From AP-15 sp963775875 (GTDB taxonomy: Bacteria; Pseudomonadota; Alphaproteobacteria; ATCC43930; CGMCC-115725): a stretch of 64,000 bases of DNA. The position numbers and the translations under genes were made by a program. This document shows positions 16,512 to 24,530 of the stretch, piece by piece. The stretch lies in assembly GCA_963775875.1 (NCBI GenBank), contig CAVZKP010000014.1, positions 310,001 through 374,000 on the forward strand, written 5' to 3'. Numbering within the stretch: the stretch's first letter is position 1; each line of letters starts with the position of its first letter. The notes beneath the pieces were generated by a model. That model was not told where the DNA came from, made no database searches, and saw only the letters and a program-made list of their open reading frames with translations.

Positions 16512-17465
16512 TTAGTTCACCCAGGAATTTCCGGTAGCGTCGCAGGTGACTGCGCGAGTCTCGTAAGGAGGCGTGCCCGCTTTGCTGGCATTCATGACAA
16601 AGCTGGCTGTGCCGTCCAGTGTTCCGGCCGCGGGCGTTAGCGTGATCGCATTTGTCGAGTCATTTCCTGCGCCGTCCTTGATTAGGAAGGTAAAGCCGGG
16701 CGCGCAACTGTAGTCGACGATGGTTGCCGACGGGGTGATCTTGTTGATAACGATCATATAATCTGTCGTCGGTGAGACGGTTACCGGACCAGCCGTCGTT
16801 ACTACTCGGATTGGTACGAACAGCGAGCCGGTCCAGGTCGACGTACCGGCATAAGTGTTGTTTCCCGAGAATGTTGTGTTCGCGGGAATGGTGCCGGGTA
16901 AGCGGGCGGCCGCTAATATCCCCGATGTAAGATTACCGGCGTTCGTTGCATCGACGGAGCAAGAGGGAGCCGCGCCCACCAGGTCGGCGCATGCCGGTTG
17001 CGAGGCGTGCGGCACGCCGGCAGCGGAGATGCTGTCGAGCCAGCTATGGGCAATCGGCGCGGTGCTCTCGATCCCGCCCAAACTCGTCGCGGTAGGCAGC
17101 GGAAGGTCGGCGCCGCCGATCGCCCGGGGCGTCATCGCCCCGCTCGAACCGCTGGGCGACGCAAGAAAGAGGTTCGCCGGCTGCGATACCCCGGCGACCG
17201 CAATCGTACCGGCAGCGGTGACCGGGGAGCCCGAGACCGCCAGCCATGGCGGCATCGTCAGCCCGACGCTGGACACGGTCCCGGCGGGATTGCCTCCGTC
17301 CCCTATCTGTCCCGCTCCAACCCAGGTGGCGATATCGCCGGCGGTCACCAAACCGGATTGGGCGACATCGACGCTGTCGCCTCCCGGCCCGTATTGAACC
17401 GATTGTGCAAATAGCGGCATCGCATCGAGCAGAACGATGATAGCGACGAAGGCGGCAACCCTCAT
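16512..17465 (-). CDS. Secreted tail-fibre-like protein
   Basis: The protein (317 residues) starts at MRVAAFVAIIVLLDAMPLFA (signal peptide, cleavage near LFA). I prefer ATG 17465 because it overlaps the upstream stop in an ATGA. The mature N-terminus contains GTVSSVGLTMPPWLAVSGSP and TAAGTIAVAG, phrases typical of phage tail fibres. Later parts (VTTAGPVTVSPTTDYMIVIN and FTFLIKDGAGNDSTNAITLT) are typical of fibre C-terminal beta domains. A tail fibre with an export signal is odd. It could be displayed on the cell surface or be a fibre that matures in the periplasm. Confidence 0.65.
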   Translation of the reverse strand: MRVAAFVAIIVLLDAMPLFAQSVQYGPGGDSVDVAQSGLVTAGDIATWVGAGQIGDGGNPAGTVSSVGLTMPPWLAVSGSPVTAAGTIAVAGVSQPANLFLASPSGSSGAMTPRAIGGADLPLPTATSLGGIESTAPIAHSWLDSISAAGVPHASQPACADLVGAAPSCSVDATNAGNLTSGILAAARLPGTIPANTTFSGNNTYAGTSTWTGSLFVPIRVVTTAGPVTVSPTTDYMIVINKITPSATIVDYSCAPGFTFLIKDGAGNDSTNAITLTPAAGTLDGTASFVMNASKAGTPPYETRAVTCDATGNSWVN

Positions 17466-17854
17466 TGCGCACGGGCTTTGAAGAAGGCGGTCGGGCTCGC
17501 CGTCTTGACATAACATCCGGTCGAGCTGAACACTGCGACGATCCCATGCGCGTAAATATCGGGCGGTCCGCTGAAGCTGATCGAGATCGTATTGTTGGCC
17601 GGCGCCAGCACACATTCGATTGGTTTGACCGGACCGTCGGCCGGCACCACGTTGGCGTCGAACGTCATCAGGTAGCCGGCCGTCGCACCGGTCGTCACAT
17701 AGAGCGAATAGAGATTTCCCGGCCCGCCCTTGATCAGATGACTGGCCTCGGCCGTGGCAGAGACAACGGGCGTGATCCCGGGTTCATATGCCCAGGCGCA
17801 CGGCGCCCCGGCAGCACATGCGAGAAGGCAGGCTAGCGCATATGAAGTTCGCAT
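17462..17854 (-). CDS. Small secreted protein of prophage cassette
   Basis: A 130-residue protein with signal peptide MRTSYALACLLACAAGAPCA then WA, and a mature part containing VSATAEASHLIKGGPGNLYS, YVTTGATAGYLMTFDANVVP and CYVKTASPTAFFKA. The order of beta strands with a central GxLMTFDA motif resembles small phage head- or fibre-associated beta-sandwich proteins, but this copy is exported. It couples to the downstream tail-fibre-like gene by an ATGA overlap and follows the beta-helix gene by nine bases. Function unknown. Confidence 0.65.
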   Translation of the reverse strand: MRTSYALACLLACAAGAPCAWAYEPGITPVVSATAEASHLIKGGPGNLYSLYVTTGATAGYLMTFDANVVPADGPVKPIECVLAPANNTISISFSGPPDIYAHGIVAVFSSTGCYVKTASPTAFFKARAQ

Positions 17855-17863
17855 CTGCTGAGC

Positions 17864-20455
17864 TCAAAAGGCGCTGAGCGCCGCCCGCTTCCAGGTATTG
17901 GGAGCGGCGCAAAAATAAAGGTAGCTGCTATCCGCCTGAAGTTGTCCGGTATTGCACGACGCGGAGCTCGATGTCGGGGTGCCGGGCGAGATCAAGCCGC
18001 CAACATCGTTGATGGTCTGCGGTGTGGCGCTGGTGACCCGAAAATTACTCCCATCGAACCGCAGCTGAAGATATTCGTAGTTTTGTCCCGCAGCGAGTGC
18101 TACCGACGAGACCGGGGTTCCACCTCGCGCCGGCTCTAGGATCGATCCCCCGGATACCCCGTTTACCTGCACGCTCAGCGGTTTGCCGTTATCCGTGGTA
18201 AAGCCCATCGTCCATCCGGAAGCGATCGCGGTCGTCGACGGCAGGGTCACGGTCAGACCGGCAGCGGTGTTGTAGCTCGACAATGCATTACCCGTGTCGC
18301 TCTGCGCCGCGGCGTAGCTGGATGCAGTCGGGAAGTTCCATCGGTTGATATCCGGTGTCGAGCCCGCCATGCCGATCGCTGCCGCCGTTGCCGGCGTGGC
18401 CTCGGTGACCCGGAAATTGCTGCCGTCAAATCGCAACACCAGCAATTCGTAGTTGCCGGAAGCAAGGGTTGCCGATGTTGCCCCGCTATTGCCTGGATAG
18501 AGGATATGGCCACCCGACGTCCCGTTGACCTGAGCCGACATCGTCTTGCCATTGTCGCTCGCCAGCGCCAGCGTCCAACCCATCGGGATCGCCGTCGTCG
18601 ACGGCAGGGTCACCGTCATATAGGAAATAGGGCTGTTGTAATTCGAAATCGCGTTTCCGTTATCGGCCACAGTTGCGGTATAGGCGCTGGTCGAAGGGAA
18701 GCTCCAATGGCTGACCGACGCGGTCCCGATCATTCCGATCGCCTGTGCAGTAGCCGGCGTCGCGCCGACGACTCGAAAATTGCCGCTACCATCATATTGC
18801 AAAACCAGGAATTCATACGCGCCCTGGGCGGTGTTGGCCAAGGCCAGTGAAGTCGACGAGGCCCCGGCACCGGGCCATACGATATGCCCGCCCGAGGTCC
18901 CATTTACCTGCACTGAAAGGGACTTTCCGTTGTCGGTCGCAAACCCCACGCTCCAGCCGGTCGGCAGGGTTGTCGTTGCCGGCAATGTGACTGTCAGCCC
19001 GGCTGATGTATTGTAGCTCGACAGAATGTTGCCATTGTCCCCGAGCGTCGCCGCATAGCCGGAAGCGGTCGGGTAGAGCCAATTGCTGGGCCAGGGCGGC
19101 GGTTCGAAGCCCATATTGAGCCGCGTGTTGCGGGTCGATGAGACGATCCGCCAGTTGTTCCCGTCGGACTGTACTCGCAAATACTCGTAATTGCCCCCGC
19201 CGAGCGTTACCGTAGAAACGAATTTGCCACCGAGTACGATGCTGCCACTGGGTGCGGTAACCGTCATCCCCTTGCCGCTATCGGTCGCAAATCCCATCGA
19301 CCACCCCGGATTGACGCTGGCGATCGGCGGCAAGGTCACAGCCATCGACGTACCGGGAGCGTTGAAATTCGAGATCGACATTCCGTCGTCGACTGGTGCT
19401 GCGGTATAGGATGCGGTTGCCGGAAACATCCACTGCGGACGGGAGCCGGTGCCCTGCACCACGATCCCGACCGAATTAGGACCGTAATTGACGACGTTGC
19501 CGCCGTAATTCGGGTTGATCAGCATGTTCCCTACGCTGGCTGTCGCATTGACAGCAGTGACGCAGTTGAAATAAGGTGATACAAATGTATTCAGACCGTT
19601 GTGATTAAACGTAATCGACAGACAGGTCGGCGACACTTCGAGATCGAGGCCAAAGAAGGTGTTCGAAAAATTGTACCCGTTTTCCATGACGACGCCGCGT
19701 CCGCCGGTTGCAGCGGCGGTTCCGGATCCTGAGATGCGGGAGAATTGGGTTTGCTCAAACGCCATTCCTGCCGCGCCGCCAGCGCTGTCACACACGGCAT
19801 CGATGTCACTGTCCAGGACGTAATTGAATTGGCAGGCGCCGGCTGCTGCGGCGCCGCTGGAATTATTGACGATCAGATGGTCTATTTTTGCGGAGTTTTG
19901 CGCATCCGAGAAGTCGGACCTGCCAAAGATCACCGCATAGGCCGGAGTATCGGCGTCGACGAACAGTGAGCCTTCTTCTTTGAAGTAGAAGCATCCAGTC
20001 GGGCTGGTCGGAGTGCCCCCACCGCACTGAATTTGGAGCACAGGTCCAGCGGCAATTGCACGACCATCGATGACCGCGCCCTGCGAGATGAGGCGGAAAC
20101 CAGTGGCGGCCTGGCCGGCGAAATCGATCGTCAGCGCCGAGGTGACTTTATACGTCCCCGCCGGAATGTGCACCGGCCAATTATGGGTGACGGCCGTATT
20201 GATCGTGGTCTCAATCGCACTGGTATCGTCGTGGGTGTCGTCTCCGGTTGCACCGTTGCACCGCACGTCGATCCATGGCCGCCCGGAACACATCAACACG
20301 TCGCCCGCGAGCGTAGCAGTCCCGGTCGTCGACAAGGTCGAAAAGGTTCCGGGCGATTGCGCAAGGCTTGGCATAATAATGGCCGCCTGGAGCAAGCCGA
20401 GGCCGAGGATGATCGTTGCGATTTTGACAGAAAGCTTCACCGCCTGCCGCTCCAT
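17864..20455 (-). CDS. Secreted pectate-lyase-like (tailspike-type) beta-helix protein with four repeats
   Basis: The 863-residue product begins MERQAVKLSVKIATIILGLG and continues through a hydrophobic segment to SLAQ, a Sec signal peptide. Residues about 60 to 330 match a Pectate_lyase_3/GH28-type beta-helix: WIDVRCNGATGDDTHDDTSA, then PVHIPAGTYKVTSALTIDF, and HNGLNTFVSPYFNCVTA. Four tandem repeats of about 120 residues follow (from about 339, 456, 581 and 703). Each has a W-x-FP-x-A-S-x-Y start, VTLPSTTAIPxGW, DNGKxLSVQVNGTSGG and FRVxxATP. The last 45 residues form a small Cys-containing tail. Such beta-helices bind or cleave surface polysaccharide. The signal peptide suggests surface display or export. 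Confidence 0.78.
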   Translation of the reverse strand: MERQAVKLSVKIATIILGLGLLQAAIIMPSLAQSPGTFSTLSTTGTATLAGDVLMCSGRPWIDVRCNGATGDDTHDDTSAIETTINTAVTHNWPVHIPAGTYKVTSALTIDFAGQAATGFRLISQGAVIDGRAIAAGPVLQIQCGGGTPTSPTGCFYFKEEGSLFVDADTPAYAVIFGRSDFSDAQNSAKIDHLIVNNSSGAAAAGACQFNYVLDSDIDAVCDSAGGAAGMAFEQTQFSRISGSGTAAATGGRGVVMENGYNFSNTFFGLDLEVSPTCLSITFNHNGLNTFVSPYFNCVTAVNATASVGNMLINPNYGGNVVNYGPNSVGIVVQGTGSRPQWMFPATASYTAAPVDDGMSISNFNAPGTSMAVTLPPIASVNPGWSMGFATDSGKGMTVTAPSGSIVLGGKFVSTVTLGGGNYEYLRVQSDGNNWRIVSSTRNTRLNMGFEPPPWPSNWLYPTASGYAATLGDNGNILSSYNTSAGLTVTLPATTTLPTGWSVGFATDNGKSLSVQVNGTSGGHIVWPGAGASSTSLALANTAQGAYEFLVLQYDGSGNFRVVGATPATAQAIGMIGTASVSHWSFPSTSAYTATVADNGNAISNYNSPISYMTVTLPSTTAIPMGWTLALASDNGKTMSAQVNGTSGGHILYPGNSGATSATLASGNYELLVLRFDGSNFRVTEATPATAAAIGMAGSTPDINRWNFPTASSYAAAQSDTGNALSSYNTAAGLTVTLPSTTAIASGWTMGFTTDNGKPLSVQVNGVSGGSILEPARGGTPVSSVALAAGQNYEYLQLRFDGSNFRVTSATPQTINDVGGLISPGTPTSSSASCNTGQLQADSSYLYFCAAPNTWKRAALSAF
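18000..19440 (-). repeat. Four tandem about 360-bp coding repeats
   Basis: Four tandem coding units of about 350 to 375 bp encode the C-terminal repeats of the beta-helix protein. The units share VTLPSTT-like, GWxxGFATDNGK-like and QVNGTSGG-like blocks. The first unit (nearest 19440) is the most divergent; units two to four are closer. This suggests expansion by duplication followed by divergence, a common way to change receptor-binding reach or avidity. Confidence 0.75.
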
Positions 20456-20571
20456 TGCCGCGCAACGACCGCCGCACCGACGATGTGGCTGCGGCGAGCC
20501 GCCAGGCGAGGGTTATAAGAATGTCTGGTTGGGGGTATTCGGAGATAATCTTCTCCGTCGGCAGTAAGTCG

Positions 20572-21009
20572 CTACCAGCGCCGCGCGGCGAAGGCTTGGC
20601 CCGTCGTGGCGCCGAAGAGGCTGACCGGGCCAGCCGGCTTGTAGCCCGAGGGGGTGCTGAACACCGCGGCCGGAGCTATCGGGATCGATGCGCCGCCCGA
20701 TGTCGCCATGCCGACATCCGATACATAGACCGTCGCAGACGAATTATTGGCAACAAGCCAGCCGTTGACCGGCACGATGCCGCCGAACAAGGTCTGCGCC
20801 GTGCCACCGGCACTTACCGTGCCGCTGCCGTCGGCGGCGGCAGACCCGGCGGCATTGATGACCGGCAGCGGCGCCACGCTGCTGACCGGCGTTGCCACAC
20901 TCCCAACCATGGCCGCCGGCGCATGCACCGGTACGAGATTGCCAGCGCTGTCGAGCCCGGTCGACAGCGATTGCGTCGTTGTGTTCGCATCCTTAACCAA
21001 CAAGGTCAC
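20572..21009 (-). CDS. Phage protein upstream of secreted cassette, unknown function
   Basis: The 145-residue protein begins with GTG (MTLLVKDANTTTQSLSTGLD) preceded by AGGAG at good spacing. It contains GTVSAGGTAQTLFGGIVPVN, GWLVANNSSATVYVSDVGMA and IPIAPAAVFSTPSGYKP. This is a beta-sandwich pattern seen in small phage virion proteins (FGGxxPxNGWLVxNxS is a recurring phrase). It lies between terL and the exported cassette. No signal peptide. Probably virion-associated; not proven. Confidence 0.6.
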   Translation of the reverse strand: MTLLVKDANTTTQSLSTGLDSAGNLVPVHAPAAMVGSVATPVSSVAPLPVINAAGSAAADGSGTVSAGGTAQTLFGGIVPVNGWLVANNSSATVYVSDVGMATSGGASIPIAPAAVFSTPSGYKPAGPVSLFGATTGQAFAARRW

Positions 21010-21042
21010 TGGCGGACTCCTTCGAAGCTCAGAGCCGCTGGA

Positions 21043-22419
21043 TCAGCTGCGGCGCTTCTGATGAGTGGGATCCGATACTTGGTCGCTGAGCCGTCGATAA
21101 ATTTCGTAAATCCCCTCGCCCGGCATCGGCTCGACAAGCAGGTCGGTCATAGCCCAAACCAGCGCGTCAACCCGGTCGGGGGAATGCCCCGTCCTGCGGC
21201 CGTCTAAATCGCGCGCCAGACCTCGGCTGAAATTGCACATCTGGTCTTCCAGTTGCGGGAATGCGCCGAGGTGGTGGACTTTTCCCTGCTCGTAGAGCGC
21301 GGCGACCGGCTCGGCGCGGATGACTTTGCCGCGTGAGGCGTGCACCGGCGAAAAAGCCATGTTGGGATCGATCACCCGCAACATCGCCTCCACCATCTCA
21401 CCCCCATTGTTGACTTCCGCGACGATGCGGTCGGCACTGTGCGCCCGATAGGCAGCGATCGCCGCCTTCGCCCACTCTGTCGGCTGATAGCGTCCGGACA
21501 AGTCGGCAAGGACCCAGCCGTGGCCCTGCCCGTCCTTGCCGGCGACGATCATGCCGGTCTCGTCGGCCGCTTCTCCTGAGCTTGCCGCGGGATCGATCGC
21601 GACCACGATCCGAAGGAGGGCGGGCGCGGTGCGAACCCGCGCTGCCTCGAGGACGCCGCGGCTCCACAACCCCCCCGGCACATCATCGAGGATCTCGGCC
21701 TCGATCTCCTGTCGACCGAGCCGCGTCCCCTCGTATTTGCTGACAATCTGATCGATAAAGTTTGGCGCCAGATTGATGCGGTTCTCGTAAGTGGTGCCTC
21801 GCGTCAGCGCGACGGTGCGGTCGGCGGCGAACTCGCGCAACAGCTTGGTCGGCCGTGGCGTCGTCGTCACCACGACCCGCGGGTCGGCCCCCAAGCGCAG
21901 GCCAAACATCAGCATGTCCCAGGCCTCGGGATAGCGCCAGCTGGCGAGTTCGTCACACCAGGCGGTATCGTGCTGCGGACCCCGCAGCCGCTCGGGCTCG
22001 TCGGCGCTGTAGAGGGTCGCAATGGCCCCATTGGACCAGGTCACGCGCTGCTTCGACGGCTCGTACCGAGGCCGATCCCAAGGTGGCGAAATCGCCAAAA
22101 TGCCGCTTTCCCCCTCGACCATGACGTTTCGCACATCGGCGGCGGTCGGTGCGACAAGCGCCAGCCGGCGGGCCGTTCGCGCCGTCACTTGCGCTCGCAT
22201 GAACTCGGCTCCGGTACGGGTCTTGCCGAACCCGCGACCGGCGAGGAGCAGCCAGACCCGCCAATCGCCATCCGGCGGCAGTTGGCTCGATCGAGCCCAG
22301 AACGGCCAATCATAGAGCAGTGCGCGAGCCTCGACCGGGCTCAGCTTGGCCACAAGATTATTTCTCAGCGCCTCCGGCAGCGAGGCGAGCCAACCGGCGT
22401 GCAAGCACCTCACGCGCAT
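21043..22419 (-). CDS. Terminase large subunit
   Basis: The ATPase/nuclease that packages phage DNA. A Walker A-like LLLAGRGFGKTRTGAEF and a Walker B-like TAWCDELASWRY are visible, followed by MLMFGLRLGADPRVVVTTTP. The C-terminal nuclease half has VAIDPAASSGEAADETGMIV and HSPDRVDALVWAMTDLL, giving the acidic metal-binding residues. I place the start at ATG 22419 (MRVRCLHAGWLASLPEALRN). A GTG two codons downstream (22413) has better spacing to GGAGG and is an equally good alternative. The longer 5' frame overlaps terS and is unlikely. About 458 residues, normal for the family. Confidence 0.92.
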   Translation of the reverse strand: MRVRCLHAGWLASLPEALRNNLVAKLSPVEARALLYDWPFWARSSQLPPDGDWRVWLLLAGRGFGKTRTGAEFMRAQVTARTARRLALVAPTAADVRNVMVEGESGILAISPPWDRPRYEPSKQRVTWSNGAIATLYSADEPERLRGPQHDTAWCDELASWRYPEAWDMLMFGLRLGADPRVVVTTTPRPTKLLREFAADRTVALTRGTTYENRINLAPNFIDQIVSKYEGTRLGRQEIEAEILDDVPGGLWSRGVLEAARVRTAPALLRIVVAIDPAASSGEAADETGMIVAGKDGQGHGWVLADLSGRYQPTEWAKAAIAAYRAHSADRIVAEVNNGGEMVEAMLRVIDPNMAFSPVHASRGKVIRAEPVAALYEQGKVHHLGAFPQLEDQMCNFSRGLARDLDGRRTGHSPDRVDALVWAMTDLLVEPMPGEGIYEIYRRLSDQVSDPTHQKRRS

Positions 22420-22798
22420 CCTCCGCGGGATCCTCCGGCATGCCGTCTTCTTGTCGACGGGATGACCGCACGATTCCGAGATGGCGGGCAATCGGGCCGA
22501 GCGCCCCCTTTTTGTCGTCGAGCTTCACTCGATCGCTACCGCTTTCGGCCCCGGCGCTCGTGACCTCCGAGATGGCCCCACCGCGCCGCCGCTAAGGTTC
22601 CGGCGTGTTTGGCACCAGATCGTCCAACCCCGGGCGGTGACCCGGCGGAAATTCGGCAAAGGCAATGCACCCATATTCGTGCAGCACCCGCTCGGGCATA
22701 ACTCCCAGCCGGGCGGCGTTTATGCGATTTCATTGTGGTTCGGCTTGGAAGCCTTTGCCCTGGCCGGGGCGGCGTTTGCGCGGCGCCGGCTTTGCCAA
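22358..22798 (-). pseudogene. Terminase small subunit with two in-frame stop codons
   Basis: One minus-strand frame from TTG 22798 to TAA 22358 reads as a small terminase: LAKPAPRKRRPGQGKGFQAE, PQ, stop (TGA at 22732-22730), NRINAARLGVMPERVLHEYG, then AFAEFPPGHRPGLDDLVPNT, PEP, stop (TAG at 22594-22592), RRRGGAISEVTSAGAESGSD, RVKLDDKKGALGPIARHLGI and a C-terminus DAREVLARRLARLAAGGAEK. NAARLGVMPERVLxE and DKKGALGPIARHLG are typical of XtmA-like small terminases. The frame is continuous across both stops with no shift. It lies just upstream of and overlapping terL. Likely a nonsense-mutated gene. Confidence 0.65.
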
Positions 22799-22813
22799 TT
22801 TCGACGATTTATA

Positions 22814-23419
22814 TCAGATCGATCCGGATTTGTCAATCGCAAAATCCGATTTTCGCAACAATCCGCCGTGGCGGTAATGCGCTTCGAGCGCGCCGAGCGC
22901 CGCCGTCAGAATGCCCGAGGCCGCCTCCTGACTGACCCGGCGCCCGTTCCAGCCCTGCTCGAGCGCCCACTCCTTCAACGAGCGCTCCCACCCGACGACG
23001 TGCCACAGACACGATCCCCCGGGTGAACCCATGCCACCGACAGCGAGGACCGCATGCCAAACTGCCTCGCGTGCGCCTTCGACGCGCAAGCCGGGCTCCT
23101 CGCCCCGGTTGCGTCGCGCCCCGCCGCCATCCCGAAGGCGCGAGTAATCAAGCGCTCGCAGTGGGTCGAGTTGTGCGGTCGCAAATCGCGCCCGGAAATC
23201 GTCGCCGGCACGGCGCATCGCAGCGGTGATCGAACCACGCCGCTCCATCACGGCCAAGGTGTCGACGGCTCGATAGGGCCGCGCCGAAGCACCCGACTCG
23301 TCGGCGATGGATCGCTCAAGGCGTTCGATCGCCCCATGATTGCCCCGCTCTCGCGTGGGCGTGATGGTGTCTTCGGCCGCGCTGACGGCAGGGTGGCGAC
23401 GAGAAGTTTGGCGGTTCAT
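22814..23419 (-). CDS. DUF6456-type protein
   Basis: The 201-residue protein contains VMERRGSITAAMRRAGDDF, HAVLAVGGMGSPGGSCLWH, VVGWERSLKEWALEQGWNGR and a helical end (AALGALEAHYRHGGLL). The phrases RGSITxAMRxAGxxFRxxF and GGMGSPGGSCLWHVVGxxxSL are characteristic of the DUF6456 domain. This domain occurs in alphaproteobacterial chromosomal regulators and in their phages. No DNA-binding motif is obvious in the N-terminal 60 residues, which are Arg/Ser-rich. The first ATG (23419) is used, although its ribosome-binding site is weak. Confidence 0.65.
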   Translation of the reverse strand: MNRQTSRRHPAVSAAEDTITPTRERGNHGAIERLERSIADESGASARPYRAVDTLAVMERRGSITAAMRRAGDDFRARFATAQLDPLRALDYSRLRDGGGARRNRGEEPGLRVEGAREAVWHAVLAVGGMGSPGGSCLWHVVGWERSLKEWALEQGWNGRRVSQEAASGILTAALGALEAHYRHGGLLRKSDFAIDKSGSI

Positions 23420-23452
23420 CAGGAATTCCGAACAAAATAGAGAACATTCTGC

Positions 23453-23755
23453 TCACAAAGAACTCTGCACGGCCTGTTCGAGCCGCCTAAGAAATCGGCG
23501 CGACGGCCCACTGGCCTCCGATGCCCGGCGTCCGCCGACCACCCGCGCGAGTGCTTCTACTTCACGCAAGCGGCGAACCTCCTCGGTCGTCCCGCAGGCG
23601 ACATGGCAAAGCGCATGATGCTGCCGGCAATAGGATGAGTCTGGGCGCAGGACCTCGCCGCAGAAATGACGGCCCTCGCCGTCGTCAACAATATAGGCGC
23701 AACCCGAACCGGCGTGGCGATCCTCCTGGCCCGGCGATAGCGAAAACCGCTCCAT
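23453..23755 (-). CDS. GcrA-like zinc-ligand small protein of prophage
   Basis: The 100-residue protein contains CAYIVDDGEGRHFCGEVLR, then SSYCRQHHALCHVACGTTEE. Its Cys/His spacing (C...C, then YCxxHHALC) resembles the Cys/His-rich end of GcrA-like proteins. The C-terminal half is helical: EVRRLREVEALARVVGGRRA. It is the first leftward gene, transcribed from the promoter that overlaps the repressor operators. GGAGGG lies about four bases before the ATG. A role in early regulation is possible but not shown. Confidence 0.65.
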   Translation of the reverse strand: MERFSLSPGQEDRHAGSGCAYIVDDGEGRHFCGEVLRPDSSYCRQHHALCHVACGTTEEVRRLREVEALARVVGGRRASEASGPSRRFLRRLEQAVQSSL

Positions 23756-23796
23756 GATACCCTCCGATGCCGATCGGACACTCTTGTCACGATCGC

Positions 23797-23851
23797 ATCA
23801 ATATGATACCATGATCTGGATTGATGTCAATATCTAAATTTGCGGATTTAG
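23797..23851. promoter_or_regulatory. Divergent control region: leftward promoter and operator-like palindromes
   Basis: On the minus strand TTGACA (complement of 23825-23830) and TATCAT (complement of 23803-23808) are separated by 16 bases and face the gene starting at 23755. Palindromic elements overlap this promoter: ATCAATATGAT at 23797-23807 and CTAAAT-N6-ATTTAG at 23834-23851, the latter four bases before the repressor ATG. A shared TCAATAT occurs at 23798 and 23828. The arrangement fits repressor operators controlling both directions. Binding is inferred from geometry only. Confidence 0.6.
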
Positions 23852-23855
23852 CACT

Positions 23856-24524
23856 ATGGACTTTCTTTGGTTTCATCAAGCCCTTGAGCGGATCGGTGCC
23901 TCGCAGGCGGATCTCGCCCGCCACCTTCGGCTCGCCCCATCCGCGGTTTCCCGCATGCTCAAGGGCGAGCGTCAGATGAAACAGCTGGAAACCGTTCAGA
24001 TCGCCGGATTTCTGGGCGTGAGTCCGGATGAAATTCTTCGCCATGCCGTCGACAATGCGGTACCGGCTCCGGCCGGTGATTTGCCGCGCGCAGGTCGCGG
24101 TCGGCCGCCCTCGGTTTCTCCTCCCGCGGTTGGGCGTATGACCGACATGATCCCGATCCGCAGTGCCGGACGCGGCGGCAATGATCAGCAGATGTTCCTC
24201 GATGACGGCCCGATCGGCTATACCTCCCGGCCGGCCAATCTCGGCGGTGTGCGGGCGGCGTACGCCATCTACATGGTCGGCGACAGTATGGAGCCGCGCT
24301 ACGAACCCGGATGGCTATTGCACGTCAACCCGTTCAAGCCACCGATCCGGGGGCGTGACGTAGTCGTCTACAAGCAAGGCCAAGCAGTGCTGATCAAGCA
24401 GTTTGTCGGCTGGGACGGCGACACGCTGGTGCTCCGCCAGCTCAACCCGCCCGACACGCTGCGCATCCCGCGGGCCGAGGTGCGCGAATGTCACCTCGTC
24501 GTCGGCGCTGACCAAGAAGGATGA
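23856..24524 (+). CDS. Phage repressor, XRE helix-turn-helix plus S24 peptidase-like domain
   Basis: The 222-residue protein has an N-terminal helix-turn-helix (ASQADLARHLRLAPSAVSRM) and a C-terminal LexA/CI-like S24 domain. The domain carries the Ser nucleophile in AIYMVGDSMEPRYEPGW and a Lys in GQAVLIKQF, which could form the Ser-Lys dyad. A proline-rich linker (about residues 68 to 95) joins them; a classic Ala-Gly cleavage site is not evident there. It is the only plus-strand gene of the prophage, divergent from the leftward promoter and next to clpB. It probably maintains lysogeny and responds to RecA, as in the family; response not shown here. Confidence 0.85.
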   Translation: MDFLWFHQALERIGASQADLARHLRLAPSAVSRMLKGERQMKQLETVQIAGFLGVSPDEILRHAVDNAVPAPAGDLPRAGRGRPPSVSPPAVGRMTDMIPIRSAGRGGNDQQMFLDDGPIGYTSRPANLGGVRAAYAIYMVGDSMEPRYEPGWLLHVNPFKPPIRGRDVVVYKQGQAVLIKQFVGWDGDTLVLRQLNPPDTLRIPRAEVRECHLVVGADQEG

Positions 24525-24530
24525 ACGCTC

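Noticed and set aside
22358..22798. Stop-codon recoding (TGA and TAG read as amino acids) in the prophage
   Set aside because: Other prophage genes have no in-frame TGA/TAG, so nonsense mutation is the simpler explanation.
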